A stretch of DNA of 64,000 nucleotides from Croceivirga sp. (GTDB lineage Bacteria > Bacteroidota > Bacteroidia > Flavobacteriales > Flavobacteriaceae), in contig JANQRG010000019.1 in NCBI GenBank assembly GCA_028284665.1, positions 124,001 to 188,000 on the forward strand, written 5' to 3'. Positions 34,601-41,891 of the stretch are shown here, piece after piece (the stretch's first letter is position 1; each line of letters begins with the position of its first letter). Position numbers and translations under genes: made by a program. The notes below the pieces were generated by a model. The model searched no databases. It had not been told where the DNA came from and saw nothing but the letters and a program-made list of their open reading frames with translations.

Positions 34601-34885
34601 GGTATTTTGGTGGGTCCCGCTACACGTCATCAGCTTATTGATGGCGGGGGAATTACCGTTCCCGGAGCACGACTCTACTTCAATGACGGTACCTGGTTTG
34701 ACGAAGGTGTTGGGGTACGACCGGACATTGCTGTTTGGGACGATCCAAACCTATTGCTAAAAGGCCGAGATCCTCAGATGGAGAAAGTGGTGGAGGAAGT
34801 ACTGAAGCTGCTAAAGGATAATCCTGGTGCTACACCACCTCCTGCTAAGGAAGATCGTACGGCAGAAGGCCTGATCAAGAATTAG
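31601..34885 (+). CDS. Tricorn-type protease (S41 family), exported
   Basis: The 1094 residues have a signal peptide (end near SSAFGQ), two propeller regions with repeated FSPDGEEIAFTARY- and WSPDSKKLAFID-type blades, a lysine/aspartate-rich linker near residue 560, then the tricorn core: FLQSNLAAELSAGHTYTFGGD with the catalytic histidine, a PDZ-like region (VSEGDYIHSVNG) and the S41 end with WAGSGGDGLPWAFRE holding the nucleophile serine. Tricorn proteases chop peptides to small pieces. It is the largest gene of the array and, with the S9 peptidase, gives a peptide-degradation flavour. Confidence 0.92.
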   Translation: MKCYISLLLLLFSSSAFGQINAKLMRYVDVSETQICFVYGGDIWVVDKNGGTATQLTNSPGEESYPKFSPDGEEIAFTARYRGNPDVYVMPVTGGVPLRLTYGSHSDRMVEWHPSGDKILFASRRETGIPSGRVNQLFLIPKTGGMPEKLPIPYGEIATYSANGKQLAYITKITETYPFKRYRGGLTSEVILFDLESNTAKNITNSEANDGKPAWGGDKIYFLSDRADDLRLNVWSYDLASESLNQVTQFKDFDITYLSAGPNDLVYEVGGELHLMDLATEESKAVAVTVVSDLTLEMPRRLEVNKQIRSMTASPGASRIVFEARGELFNVPVKEGFVQNITNSSGAFDHSPKWSPNGDHVAYWSDTSGEYEIYVQAMRTAQKAKKVTSRNKGYGYTLYWSPDSKKLAFIDEKNDISIVDVATGTVDVVDNYKWNYGHGGRSGYPISWSHDSKFLAYSIGMENGNGAIFVHDLKSKRSRQVTSGFYNDSNPVFGVGGKYLFFLTNRNFSAVYSDMQDGTWIYPNATQLAAISLTQESPYLLHAKNDELKAAEKEEPAKDDTKKKGGKDDAKEKTPEPIKVDWKGLESRLVILPAKPGNLNNLMAFEGKLVYRRFPNSGSGGGDPELFFYDLKEREEKSIMAKINGVVKTADGESLLVRSGSKFGIIQPDPDQKIKDAIPTNGLVMELNPREEWRQIFNDTWRRHRDFFYDENMQQVDWDALRTQYGALIEDARSRWDVSFLQSNLAAELSAGHTYTFGGDNEKVENVSTGYLGIDWAKDEKGYKIKRIVKPADWDAENRSPFDRPGVDVSEGDYIHSVNGISLPLNKEPYAAFEGLNGKTVVLKVSKNGTTGDGKDVVVTCLTGAQEGNIRYLDWIEKNRLRVEKLSGGKLGYVYMTNTATRGQLDLVKMYYGQLGKEGFIIDERFNGGGQLADRFLELMTRPVIYNLYWRHGKSHTFPVKTNTGPMGMLINGWAGSGGDGLPWAFRELDAGPIVGERTIGILVGPATRHQLIDGGGITVPGARLYFNDGTWFDEGVGVRPDIAVWDDPNLLLKGRDPQMEKVVEEVLKLLKDNPGATPPPAKEDRTAEGLIKN

Positions 34886-34908
34886 TATTCTCTTGTTGGA
34901 CTAGAATG

Positions 34909-34962
34909 ATACACAATGGTGTATAGGCGGCATTACAACACCAAACCTATGAACCGTTGTGT
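34909..34962 (+). other. Compact attC-like hairpin site
   Basis: ATACACAAT (34909-34917) nearly complements GTTGTGTAC (34956-34964); GGTGTATAGG pairs with CCTATGAACC. About 54 bases, folding as a single long hairpin, like the shortest classical attC sites. Confidence 0.65.
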
Positions 34963-35795
34963 ACAACAATACCAAAAAAGTAGTGAGCAAACTGAGAACC
35001 ATACGAGAATATTATAGGCCAATCCAACCAACCGTTTCAGAAAATGATGAAAAAATAAATTATCATGAGGCCATACCAGTCAAAGAAATTGAAGATCTTG
35101 TCTACTGCTTTTGGCAACTTAAAACAAAACAACCCTTAGAAGAAGATTACATGTATCGTGTTGTTTCTGATGGCTGTATCGACATATTCTTTAACAATAA
35201 GCAACCCACTGAAAGCTTCGTAATGGGTTTTTGTCAAAAATATACCCAATTCGTTATAGGAAAAGAGTTTGACTACGTTGGCATTCGGTTTTTGCCTTCC
35301 GCATTTCCGCAGCTGTTCGGTACTAACGCCAAGTCCTTAAGCAATCAATCGCAAGAACTAAACAAAATCTTACCTGACTTTTCCGATTGGATTAATTCTG
35401 TACTCAAACCTTCCGACTCCTTTGAGCGTATCACCAAAAGCCTAAATGAGAAACTAATAGGTCTCTCAAAAAATCAAGCACTTCCTCATGACCATCGTTT
35501 CTTAGAAGCACTACATCTGATTTTTCAAAAAAAAGGCTATTTGGATACTGAAAAAGACCTTAACACGGGTTTGAGCCCACGACAACTTCGCAGAATTTTT
35601 AATTTCTATATCGGTACGACAGCAAAAAAATTCAGCAATGTGGTAAGGTTCCAGCACATTTTAAATGCAAAGCCGTCCAAACAAAATCTGAAAAAAAACA
35701 AACTCTACTTTGATGTTGGCTTTTTTGACCAGGCGCATTTTATCAAAAACTTCAAAACCTTTTACGGAGTCACCCCATCGGAAGCCCTGAGATAG
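34959..35795 (+). CDS. AraC-family transcriptional regulator
   Basis: The 278 residues have an N-terminal DUF6597-like sensing half (VYCFWQLKTKQ, SDGCIDIFFNN, VGIRFLPSAFPQLFG) and a C-terminal AraC DNA-binding half: NTGLSPRQLRRIFNFYIGTTAKKFSNVVRFQHIL and YFDVGFFDQAHFIKNFKTFYGVTPSEALR, both helix-turn-helices intact. It probably controls the VOC gene 69 bases downstream, a common regulator-glyoxalase pairing. The start used, GTG 34959, lies within the R' block; a later GTG at 34984 would shorten the product by a few residues. Confidence 0.85.
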   Translation: MYNNTKKVVSKLRTIREYYRPIQPTVSENDEKINYHEAIPVKEIEDLVYCFWQLKTKQPLEEDYMYRVVSDGCIDIFFNNKQPTESFVMGFCQKYTQFVIGKEFDYVGIRFLPSAFPQLFGTNAKSLSNQSQELNKILPDFSDWINSVLKPSDSFERITKSLNEKLIGLSKNQALPHDHRFLEALHLIFQKKGYLDTEKDLNTGLSPRQLRRIFNFYIGTTAKKFSNVVRFQHILNAKPSKQNLKKNKLYFDVGFFDQAHFIKNFKTFYGVTPSEALR

Positions 35796-35864
35796 ACTTT
35801 GTCCGATTTTTACAATTCCCGCAGCGTCCTTCATCCTATGTTTGCCTGAGCTAAAATTCAGAAT

Positions 35865-36314
35865 ATGAGCAAATTATTGTTAACCGCATTGGTCTTAACT
35901 ATAGGTTGGGCAAATGCACAAACATCAAAAAAAATGAAGTTAAACGCAGGAATTATAACCAATAAGCTACAAGAGACTAAGGAATTCTATACCAAGGTTT
36001 TGAATTTTGGAGTCGTTTTTGAAAACGATTTCTATCTATTACTACACACCCCGAAGCATTCTGCCGAACTCAGCTTCTTACAACCCAATCACCCAAGCCA
36101 AAACCCCATTTTTCAGTCACCCTTTAACGGAAAAGGAGTGTATTTAACCATTGAAGTCGAGAATGTGGACGAAGTTTATAAGGAAATTAAGGGTAAAAAT
36201 GTTGCGATTGAAATCGAAATTAGGGATGAGCCTTGGGGAGATAGACATTTTGCAATAACGGACCCAAATGGAATTGGAATTGATATTGTTACTTTCACAA
36301 AACCTGAAGAATAA
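35865..36314 (+). CDS. Exported VOC-family (glyoxalase-fold) protein
   Basis: The 149 residues start with a short signal-like stretch (LLLTALVLTIGWANAQT), rare for VOC proteins, followed by KLNAGIITNKLQETKEFYTKVLNFGVVFENDFYLLL and KGVYLTIEVENVDEVYKEIKGKNVAIEIEIRDEPWGDRHFAITDPNGIGIDIVTF, two VOC units with conserved WGDRHFAITDPNG. Ligand unknown. The stop TAA overlaps the ATG of the next frame (TAATG), as in a translationally coupled pair, and the AraC gene upstream is the likely regulator. Confidence 0.8.
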   Translation: MSKLLLTALVLTIGWANAQTSKKMKLNAGIITNKLQETKEFYTKVLNFGVVFENDFYLLLHTPKHSAELSFLQPNHPSQNPIFQSPFNGKGVYLTIEVENVDEVYKEIKGKNVAIEIEIRDEPWGDRHFAITDPNGIGIDIVTFTKPEE

Positions 36315-36403
36315 TGAAAGTAAAAAATATAGGAAAGACCATTTCCAAAAGGCTAAATGAGATTGGAGTGTTCACCTTGACTGATTTGGCGGATAGGATG
36401 GCT
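36314..36403 (+). pseudogene. TfoX C-terminal-domain fragment, cut off
   Basis: The frame starting at ATG 36314, coupled to the VOC stop, reads VKNIGKTISKRLNEIGVFTLTDLAD, the helix-hairpin-helix signature of TfoX C-terminal-domain proteins. After about 27 residues the plus-strand homology ends and the sequence becomes the 3' end of the haloperoxidase gene on the other strand (stop at 36404). The open frame runs on to 36538 only by chance. Full single-domain proteins are about 80-100 residues, so at least two thirds are missing. This marks a break point in the array. Confidence 0.65.
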
Positions 36404-37726
36404 TTATTCTGTGAAAACGGTGATTACCTGCTGCCCTACTCTATAACCTACTTCCAAGCCTACTTCATTGTCCGTACGGAAATGCACCCCTCCTTCGAAG
36501 CGAGATTCCGAGCACTCTTTCGCGAGGGCATAAAATAATGGCTCATCCCCGGGAAAAAGGAAAGACAGCACCTTGGCAATGGACCCGGCGACTGTGGTAT
36601 GTCCGGCAGGATAACCCGGGAAGTTGGGGGTATCGATCAAAATGGGCCGGAAAGAAGGATCGTACTGAAAAGGCCGGATGCCCCAATAATGGTATTTCCC
36701 GTCCCAGGCAGCGATGATAGCGTCGTAGCGTGCGGTATGAAAAACCGCATTTGCAAAGGCCGCTTCCAGGGGGTCCAGATGGTACTCCAGTATCTTTCGT
36801 TCAATTAACCGATCCCAAACCGGCTCACTCTTCCATTTCCAGGCAATTTCACTGCTTTGATGCGCTGCGTTAAATTGTCTGAGTTCTTCCATATCGGAAG
36901 ACCAGTCTGTAGGAGGCGGACCGGGCCTGAACTGGTCAGCTCTAAGTAGCGTAAAGGACTTCCATTGCCTTTTCATGGGGTCCCAGGGACCAGGATTCCC
37001 TGACCACAGACTATCCGCTTTTGGCACACTTCCTTTCCAGCGAAGGTCTGTTCGATCGCTCCTGGCATAGGCAATGTATTGATCGGCAATTTCTCGTCCA
37101 ATTTCCAGTCCCTTTGCAATGTCGGAGGGAAATTGTAGCCCTGTTGCCAGACGGGCTGATGTAAAGGCAGTGAGTTGGCTATCAAGAAACTCTTTTTGCT
37201 CCGGAAAGTAATAGCTAATGACACGATGTGCGGCCCCTGCGGCTGCACTCCATTCGCAAATAAAAGCGGAATAGTCTTGTTCCTGTCCCTGCCTTTTTAC
37301 CCGTGGATCGTATTGGTAAGGTGCTTTCCGAAAGTGCGCCTTTTTGTGCTTCCAAACTTCCACTATAGCATCGTAGATCGAAAGATGCATGATGGCCACC
37401 CGACCTCCATTTTTATTACCCTTATGGTTTTGGCTAACCTGCATGAGCAATTGATGCCAGCGATACGAAGGATAAGCGCCATTCCAATATCGTATGGCCC
37501 ATGGATCATCTTTCGTCATTTCCTGCTGAACAGTAGTTATTTCCGAAATTTCATCCTGATATTGTTTTTCGTTGAACGGAGAAAAACGCTCCCGGAGTTC
37601 AAACTTGAAGGGTTTGAATTGGGAGGACACTATTTGCCCATACACCACGGGCGGTTGGATCAGCATAGCGGTAAAGCAAAACACGAATAGCAATAGCGAA
37701 GTGGAGATTTTAGCCGATAGGTCCAT
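36404..37726 (-). CDS. Vanadium-dependent haloperoxidase/PAP2-like phosphatase family protein
   Basis: The 440 residues have a signal peptide (FVFCFTAMLIQPPVVYGQ). The PAP2/vanadium-haloperoxidase core is at the C-terminus: WDGKYHYWGIRP supplies Lys and Arg, FPGYPAGHTTVAGSIAKVLSFLFP is the PxxxGH block with the acid-base histidine, and SRFEGGVHFRTDNEVG the Arg and metal-linked histidine. Whether it oxidises halides or only cleaves phosphate cannot be decided from sequence. Minus orientation amid plus-strand cassettes, and the GC content looks higher than its neighbours. It begins at the exact break of the TfoX fragment, so it is a foreign or rearranged segment. Confidence 0.85.
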   Translation of the reverse strand: MDLSAKISTSLLLFVFCFTAMLIQPPVVYGQIVSSQFKPFKFELRERFSPFNEKQYQDEISEITTVQQEMTKDDPWAIRYWNGAYPSYRWHQLLMQVSQNHKGNKNGGRVAIMHLSIYDAIVEVWKHKKAHFRKAPYQYDPRVKRQGQEQDYSAFICEWSAAAGAAHRVISYYFPEQKEFLDSQLTAFTSARLATGLQFPSDIAKGLEIGREIADQYIAYARSDRTDLRWKGSVPKADSLWSGNPGPWDPMKRQWKSFTLLRADQFRPGPPPTDWSSDMEELRQFNAAHQSSEIAWKWKSEPVWDRLIERKILEYHLDPLEAAFANAVFHTARYDAIIAAWDGKYHYWGIRPFQYDPSFRPILIDTPNFPGYPAGHTTVAGSIAKVLSFLFPGDEPLFYALAKECSESRFEGGVHFRTDNEVGLEVGYRVGQQVITVFTE

Positions 37727-37821
37727 TTGCAGTCTTTGAATTTATAGGAAATTAATACATAAAAACGACCTAACTACTATCCGTGTTTGTTGAAAAAAAG
37801 CAAAACACACCATAATACCAA

Positions 37822-37852
37822 TTCTTGTGTGCTGCTTGCTGCACACAAAGAA
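37822..37852. other. Inverted repeat upstream of haloperoxidase gene
   Basis: TTCTTGTGTGC and GCACACAAAGAA pair around an 8-base loop (TGCTTGCT). It lies 100 bases upstream of the haloperoxidase start in a 309-base gap and has no T run, so an operator or an attC-related hairpin is as likely as a terminator. Confidence 0.4.
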
Positions 37853-37974
37853 TAATTTCTAATTTTATCCCGATCGCTTCCAGTTATTATCGGGACAGGA
37901 GGCTTGATTTCGCAGCCCGAAAAATCCCTTGACCTTGGTTAGCCAAGGGGAGAGGATCAGAGGTAGAACGTCAT

Positions 37975-38030
37975 ACCTGCCTTCCGGTTTACATACCTCT
38001 GGTAAACATACGGGGCCGAAACCGTAGTAG
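37975..38030 (+). other. attC-like site, 3' half
   Basis: The recurrent CCTGCCTTCCGGTTTACATACC centre and GGGCCGAAACC arm lead into R' GTAGTAG at 38024. The upstream half is absent or lies beyond the inserted haloperoxidase gene. Confidence 0.55.
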
Positions 38031-38035
38031 TCAAT

Positions 38036-38563
38036 TTGAAAATTAGAATAGTGTATAAAACTTTTGAAACAGCGAGACTTCTAATACGACCTACTACTGA
38101 AAATGATGCCGAATTTATTCTTGTGCTCTTAAACACCCCTAAATGGATCAAATATATTGGTGATAGAAACGTCAAAACAATGGTCAGTGCAAAAGCGTAC
38201 ATTGCTGAGAAAATGCTACCCCAACTGAAAAGACTTGGCTATTCCAATTACACTGTAATTCGAAAAGAAGATAATCGGAAAATAGGTACTTGCGGACTTT
38301 ATGATCGAGAAGGGCTGGACGGGATTGATATTGGATTTGCTTTCCTTCCGGATTATGAGGGACAAGGATTTGCTTTCGAAGCCTCCAATAGAATTAAAAA
38401 TGCGGCCTTCGATGAATTTAAGATCGCATCAATTAGTGCGATTACGACAAAGGATAATGTTTCTTCCCAAAGGCTTTTAGAAAAACTTGGCCTAAAATTT
38501 ACGGGAACAACCAGGCTTCCGAATGACGACGAAGAATTGCTACTCTATAGGATTGAAAAGTAA
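38036..38563 (+). CDS. GNAT N-acetyltransferase, RimJ/RimL type
   Basis: The 175 residues match the RimJ/RimL-like subgroup: ETARLLIRPTTENDAEFILVLLNTP at the start, YTVIRKEDNRKIGTCGLYDR, IGFAFLPDYEGQGFAFEASNRI in which YEGQGFA is the acetyl-CoA loop, and ISAITTKDNVSSQRLLEKLGLKF at the end. Such enzymes acetylate protein N-termini or small molecules. Start at TTG 38036, or GTG 38051, which begins closer to the family norm. Its cassette ends match in seven of nine positions (GTAGTAGTC against GACTAGAAC). Confidence 0.85.
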   Translation: MKIRIVYKTFETARLLIRPTTENDAEFILVLLNTPKWIKYIGDRNVKTMVSAKAYIAEKMLPQLKRLGYSNYTVIRKEDNRKIGTCGLYDREGLDGIDIGFAFLPDYEGQGFAFEASNRIKNAAFDEFKIASISAITTKDNVSSQRLLEKLGLKFTGTTRLPNDDEELLLYRIEK

Positions 38564-38566
38564 ACT

Positions 38567-38714
38567 GACTAGAACACCGTGTATCGTTAATTGGGTCAAC
38601 TTGACAACAGGCAGGGGCTGAAATTTCAAGCTTCGACGAGTGCAATACGGTGTCTACATAAGTACTCAGCTTATATGAAAAGTTCACAACAAAATATGCA
38701 CAAAATCGTTGTGT
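38567..38714 (+). other. attC-like site, end of RimL-type cassette
   Basis: GACTAGAAC (38567-38575) complements GTAGTAGTC (38024-38032) in seven of nine positions. It ends at R' GTTGTGTG (38708). The centre is unlike the recurrent one. Confidence 0.6.
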
Positions 38715-38733
38715 GTCATTAGAAACGAAGACC

Positions 38734-39447
38734 ATGAAAACAAAGTTTATATTCCTTTTATTAATCAGTTTGTGCAATGTAAATACATTTGGACAAAGTG
38801 ACAATTTCAAAAGGTGGACAACAATGGCGGAGACCGATGTCTCACTACAACCTAAATATGGGAATATCGAAAGGACGGTAAAACAAAAAGAGTCGGATGA
38901 AAAATTCAGGAAAGATATCTTGGACCACTATAAAGGAGACACCATTGCAGCAAGTACGAAAATGAGTGACTTGGGATTCACGTATTTATATGATAAAGGA
39001 GATTTTGTGACCGCGATGCGTAGGTTCAACCAGGCCTATCTGTTAAACTCGCAAAACTCAGATGCTTATTACGGATTTGGAACAATTTATTTCAACTTGG
39101 GAGCGATGGACAAAGCCAGGGAACAATACGATATCGGACTCAAGATTGATCCTAAACATAGTGCTATACTCACCGATTACGGGACAACCTATCTGAGAGA
39201 TTATTACAATGCTATGGAAAAGGGAGCCAAGGACTCCAACAAACATCTTGAAATGGCCAGTGAATACTTAGGAAGGTCATACGAAATCAACAAAAAAGAT
39301 TCGAATACCGTTTACAAGCTTTCAATAGTCAAAATGTATTTGGGAGAATGCAAAGAAGCCAGGTCATTACTCAAAAAAGCAAAAAACATGGGAAACCGTA
39401 ATGTAACCGCATCCTATGAATCAGAATTAAATCAAAAATGCGAATAA
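38734..39447 (+). CDS. Exported TPR-repeat protein
   Basis: The 237 residues begin with a signal peptide (LLLISLCNVNTFGQ). About three tetratricopeptide repeats are visible, e.g. DKGDFVTAMRRFNQAYLLNSQNSDAYYGFGTIYFNLGAMDKAREQYDIGLKIDPKHS near residues 95-150 and MYLGECKEARSLLKKAKNMG near the end. TPR domains hold other proteins; no partner is suggested. ATG at 38734 gives the signal; GTG at 38713, inside the R' zone, is also open. Sole gene of its cassette. Confidence 0.8.
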   Translation: MKTKFIFLLLISLCNVNTFGQSDNFKRWTTMAETDVSLQPKYGNIERTVKQKESDEKFRKDILDHYKGDTIAASTKMSDLGFTYLYDKGDFVTAMRRFNQAYLLNSQNSDAYYGFGTIYFNLGAMDKAREQYDIGLKIDPKHSAILTDYGTTYLRDYYNAMEKGAKDSNKHLEMASEYLGRSYEINKKDSNTVYKLSIVKMYLGECKEARSLLKKAKNMGNRNVTASYESELNQKCE

Positions 39448-39479
39448 ATAAACCCCAGAACCCTGGTAATAACCCACCC

Positions 39480-39659
39480 GACTAAGTTTCAAACGGGTGC
39501 ATTGCTGCCATTATATTTCTTCCAAATATTCCTACAATTGGGCTAACTAAAAATTAAGCTTGATTTCACACCTATCTGTCTTCCTCTTACTACCTTTAGT
39601 TGTTCATCGGAGGCTGTGTTTGTTGGCCTTTGGCAGAAATACTAGCTACACCGTTCTGG
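39480..39659 (+). other. Weak attC-like site
   Basis: A 180-base spacer behind the TPR gene ends in TAGCTACACC and R' GTTCTGG (39653). The outer block does not complement GTTGTGTG, so the upstream border is uncertain. Confidence 0.4.
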
Positions 39660-39676
39660 TAATTAAAACAACCGAA

Positions 39677-40105
39677 ATGATAATTGATGTACTCAAAAAA
39701 ACCGATATAAATCCTACTGTGCAAAGGCAGGTATCCGATTTGTTCCAACAATTAGGAGGAGACAAAAGACAGACGGATTTAAACGAAATACTTGATGGAA
39801 CTAACCCAATAACTTTTGCGTATTGCAGGGAGAATGACGAAATAATCGGAATTGCACTAATGTGTACCTACAAGGTGATTTCAGGTAAAAAAGCCTGGAT
39901 TGAGGATGTCGTGGTAAATACAAAGTATAGAGGCAAAGGGATTGGAAGAAAACTGATGCATACACTACTTGAAGTTGGAAAAGAAAAAAAGCTGTCAGAA
40001 ATTCTTCTTTTCACAGAGGATCATAGAACATCTGCAATACATCTTTATACGGACCTGGGATTTAAAGTTAAAAACAGTCGGATGTATACCCTAAAAATGT
40101 ATTAA
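39677..40105 (+). CDS. GNAT-family N-acetyltransferase
   Basis: The 142 residues fit a small GNAT: INPTVQRQVSDLFQQLG near the start, EIIGIALMCTYKVISGKKAWIEDVVVNTKYRGKGIGRKLMHTLLEVGKEKKLSEILLFTEDHRTSAIHLYTDLGFKVKN, with RGKGIG as the acetyl-CoA loop near residue 83. Acceptor unknown. ATG at 39677, 23 bases into the cassette, is the correct start; an in-frame ATG at 39560 would run through the recombination spacer. Sole gene of its cassette. Confidence 0.85.
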   Translation: MIIDVLKKTDINPTVQRQVSDLFQQLGGDKRQTDLNEILDGTNPITFAYCRENDEIIGIALMCTYKVISGKKAWIEDVVVNTKYRGKGIGRKLMHTLLEVGKEKKLSEILLFTEDHRTSAIHLYTDLGFKVKNSRMYTLKMY

Positions 40106-40129
40106 AAAGCTACACGCAGCAAAAACCAC

Positions 40130-40286
40130 AACCTACCTCACTATTTTATTTCGGAAGGGTCAACTTTCTCCTTATCCCACAAATGAAAAATAGTAATTTT
40201 AATCCCGACAGTCATTTGAATGGGAGGGCTCATCGGAGGCAGTGCTGGTCTGCCTTTAGAGAAAATCCGGGACAGGACAATTAGGT
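40130..40286 (+). other. Weak attC-like site
   Basis: CACAACCTACC behind the GNAT gene and GGGACAGGACA followed by R' ATTAGGTGC (40280) bound a spacer that contains the CATCGGAGGC motif also seen at 39606-39615. Confidence 0.4.
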
Positions 40287-40299
40287 GCTATGAATCTGA

Positions 40300-40833
40300 A
40301 TGCATATGATAGAACGTAAAAAAGTTACTCCAGAACATGTTGAGGCTTTAGGTCAATACTTTAATCAGCTGTCTGAGGAAACAAAAGAATATTTTGCTCC
40401 ACATCCCTTTGACATTGATACCATCATCGCTATCTGCAAAGGAAGTTATAAGGACTACAAAGCATTTATCTGTATCCTGGACGGCTTGATTATAGCGTAT
40501 GCTGTGGTAAAAAATGCTCCGACAGCAAGAGAATTAGAGCGATTTGCCAATTCCTCAATTGGAATAAACATTGAAAACAACTATATCCTGGCACCTTCCG
40601 TCGCAGATGCCTTTCAATCTAAGGGTATAGGAAGTATATTATTAGATTTTGTCGAATCAGAATTACGAAAGCTAAAAGCGGAAAAGATCATATTGTGGGG
40701 TGGCGTTCAACTAAGAAATAAAAGAGCGGTACATTACTACCTGAAGAATGGTTTTAAAACGCTAGGAGAGTTTTCACATAATGGATTGGACAATCTGGAT
40801 ATGGTCAAATACCTCAATGAAGAGCATACGTAA
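40300..40833 (+). CDS. GNAT-family N-acetyltransferase
   Basis: The 177 residues have EHVEALGQYFNQLSEETKEYFAPHPFD near the start, a pattern seen in one GNAT subgroup, YILAPSVADAFQSKGIGSILLDFVESELRKLKAEKIILWGGVQLRNKRAVHYYLKNGFKTLGE, with QSKGIG as the acetyl-CoA loop. Acceptor unknown. The cassette start lies 20 bases upstream; ATG at 40306 is an equally good start. It is followed by a coding relic rather than directly by an attC-like block. Confidence 0.83.
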   Translation: MHMIERKKVTPEHVEALGQYFNQLSEETKEYFAPHPFDIDTIIAICKGSYKDYKAFICILDGLIIAYAVVKNAPTARELERFANSSIGINIENNYILAPSVADAFQSKGIGSILLDFVESELRKLKAEKIILWGGVQLRNKRAVHYYLKNGFKTLGEFSHNGLDNLDMVKYLNEEHT

Positions 40834-40841
40834 TGTCTTAA

Positions 40842-41000
40842 GGTAAGTGGTCTGAAGTTTGGACTTCGGGTAGTATCGAAAAATGGTTGCTTGAAAATCC
40901 AACCCTATTGGAATTCGAACCAATCCGGAAATATGACCGGTTCATCAAAACTGCTTCGAGGAAAATTGAAAATGAAAATTATTGCAACGATGAAAAATAA
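40842..41000 (+). pseudogene. C-terminal coding fragment without start
   Basis: An open frame of about 52 codons after a stop, with no start codon, reads SEVWTSGSIEKWLLENPTLLE, FEPIRKYDRFIKTASRKIEN and ends CNDEK. The amino-acid composition is protein-like and the base use even, so I take it as the tail of a lost gene of the same cassette. Family not recognised. Confidence 0.4.
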
Positions 41001-41005
41001 AGCCA

Positions 41006-41176
41006 TATCACAACAATGGCCGTAACCGTTCAGGCGGGTACAACTTCCTTTTGAACCCAAAACAAAATAGTTAACTTTATTCCGATAGCTATCGGGACGG
41101 GGTCGTCAGAGGCAATAATGACCCGCCCGAACGTGCCGTTCGGTATGGGCGGGAATCATAGCCAAGGCCGTTCTAC
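41006..41176 (+). other. attC-like site
   Basis: TATCACAAC (41006-41014), inner arm AATGGCCGTAACC, and the downstream arm AATCATAGCCAAGGCC leading into R' GTTCTAC (41170). The centre includes two short TAGCTATCGG-type palindromes also seen at 29840-29860. Confidence 0.55.
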
Positions 41177-41241
41177 AACACTCTATCAAAATGAGAAAAT
41201 TATCTGTAAGCAGAGAACCAATCTATTTAAATTAAGAAATC

Positions 41242-41631
41242 TTGAAATTAATTACTCTTTTTTCAGTTGTATTTTTATTCGGACAGACGCTATCTGCTCA
41301 GGATGACGAATTAATAATGAACCTTTGTTCAGGTAAATGGCACAAATCTTATTGGTTAAGTGATATTGATGGTCATGCAAATATTTATCCAATGCCTGTA
41401 AGCTTAGGCCACTGGATAATTTTTTATCCCGATGGCACAAGTAGAATAAACGATGGAACAAATGAATACAATGGTGAATGGGAATTTAATCCAAAAAAAA
41501 GGACTCTAACTACCAAAGACAGAGAAGGATTAATTCATAGAAGAATAGTAAGACTATCTGAATCTGATTTCGTTTATAGAATTAGGGTTCAAGATGGAGA
41601 AACTGAATATGGATTCAAAAAAATTGAATAA
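41242..41631 (+). CDS. Unrecognised exported, lipocalin-like protein
   Basis: The 129 residues start at TTG 41242 with a signal peptide (LFSVVFLFGQTLSAQD). The mature part starts with a helix-turn (ELIMNLCSGKWHKSYW), then strands with GHWIIFYPDGTSRINDGTNEYNGEWEFNPKKRTLTTKDREG, resembling the GKW...F..DG...NG.W pattern of lipocalin-like/DUF domains in Bacteroidota. No active site seen. Its cassette ends match in nine of ten positions (GTTCTACAAC at 41170 against GTTGTACAAC at 41685). The long untranslated leader of 70 bases is unusual for this array. Confidence 0.65.
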   Translation: MKLITLFSVVFLFGQTLSAQDDELIMNLCSGKWHKSYWLSDIDGHANIYPMPVSLGHWIIFYPDGTSRINDGTNEYNGEWEFNPKKRTLTTKDREGLIHRRIVRLSESDFVYRIRVQDGETEYGFKKIE

Positions 41632-41684
41632 ACAGTTAAGCCCCAATATCCAATAATTGAGGATTCAGAATATCAATGAAAAAC

Positions 41685-41868
41685 GTTGTACAACAATGGC
41701 GATAATTCAACTTTCCTTTTGAACCCTTAACAAAATAGCTAACTTTAAGATGGTGCGATTTCTCTCTTGAAATTTTCTAATCGAAAATTCCCAAGTCGAA
41801 ATCATACCTGCCTGCCGGTTTACGTATCTTCGGCATGTAGGCAGAAATCATAGTGAAAACAACTACAG
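41685..41868 (+). other. attC-like site, decayed exit
   Basis: R'' GTTGTACAAC (41685-41694) complements GTTCTACAAC (41170-41179) in nine of ten positions. Inner arm AATGGCGATAATTC, recurrent CTGCCGGTTTACGTATC centre, arm AAATCATAGTG, but the GTT border is replaced by ACAACTACAGG. Confidence 0.6.
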
Positions 41869-41891
41869 GTAATCATATAGAATTATAATAT

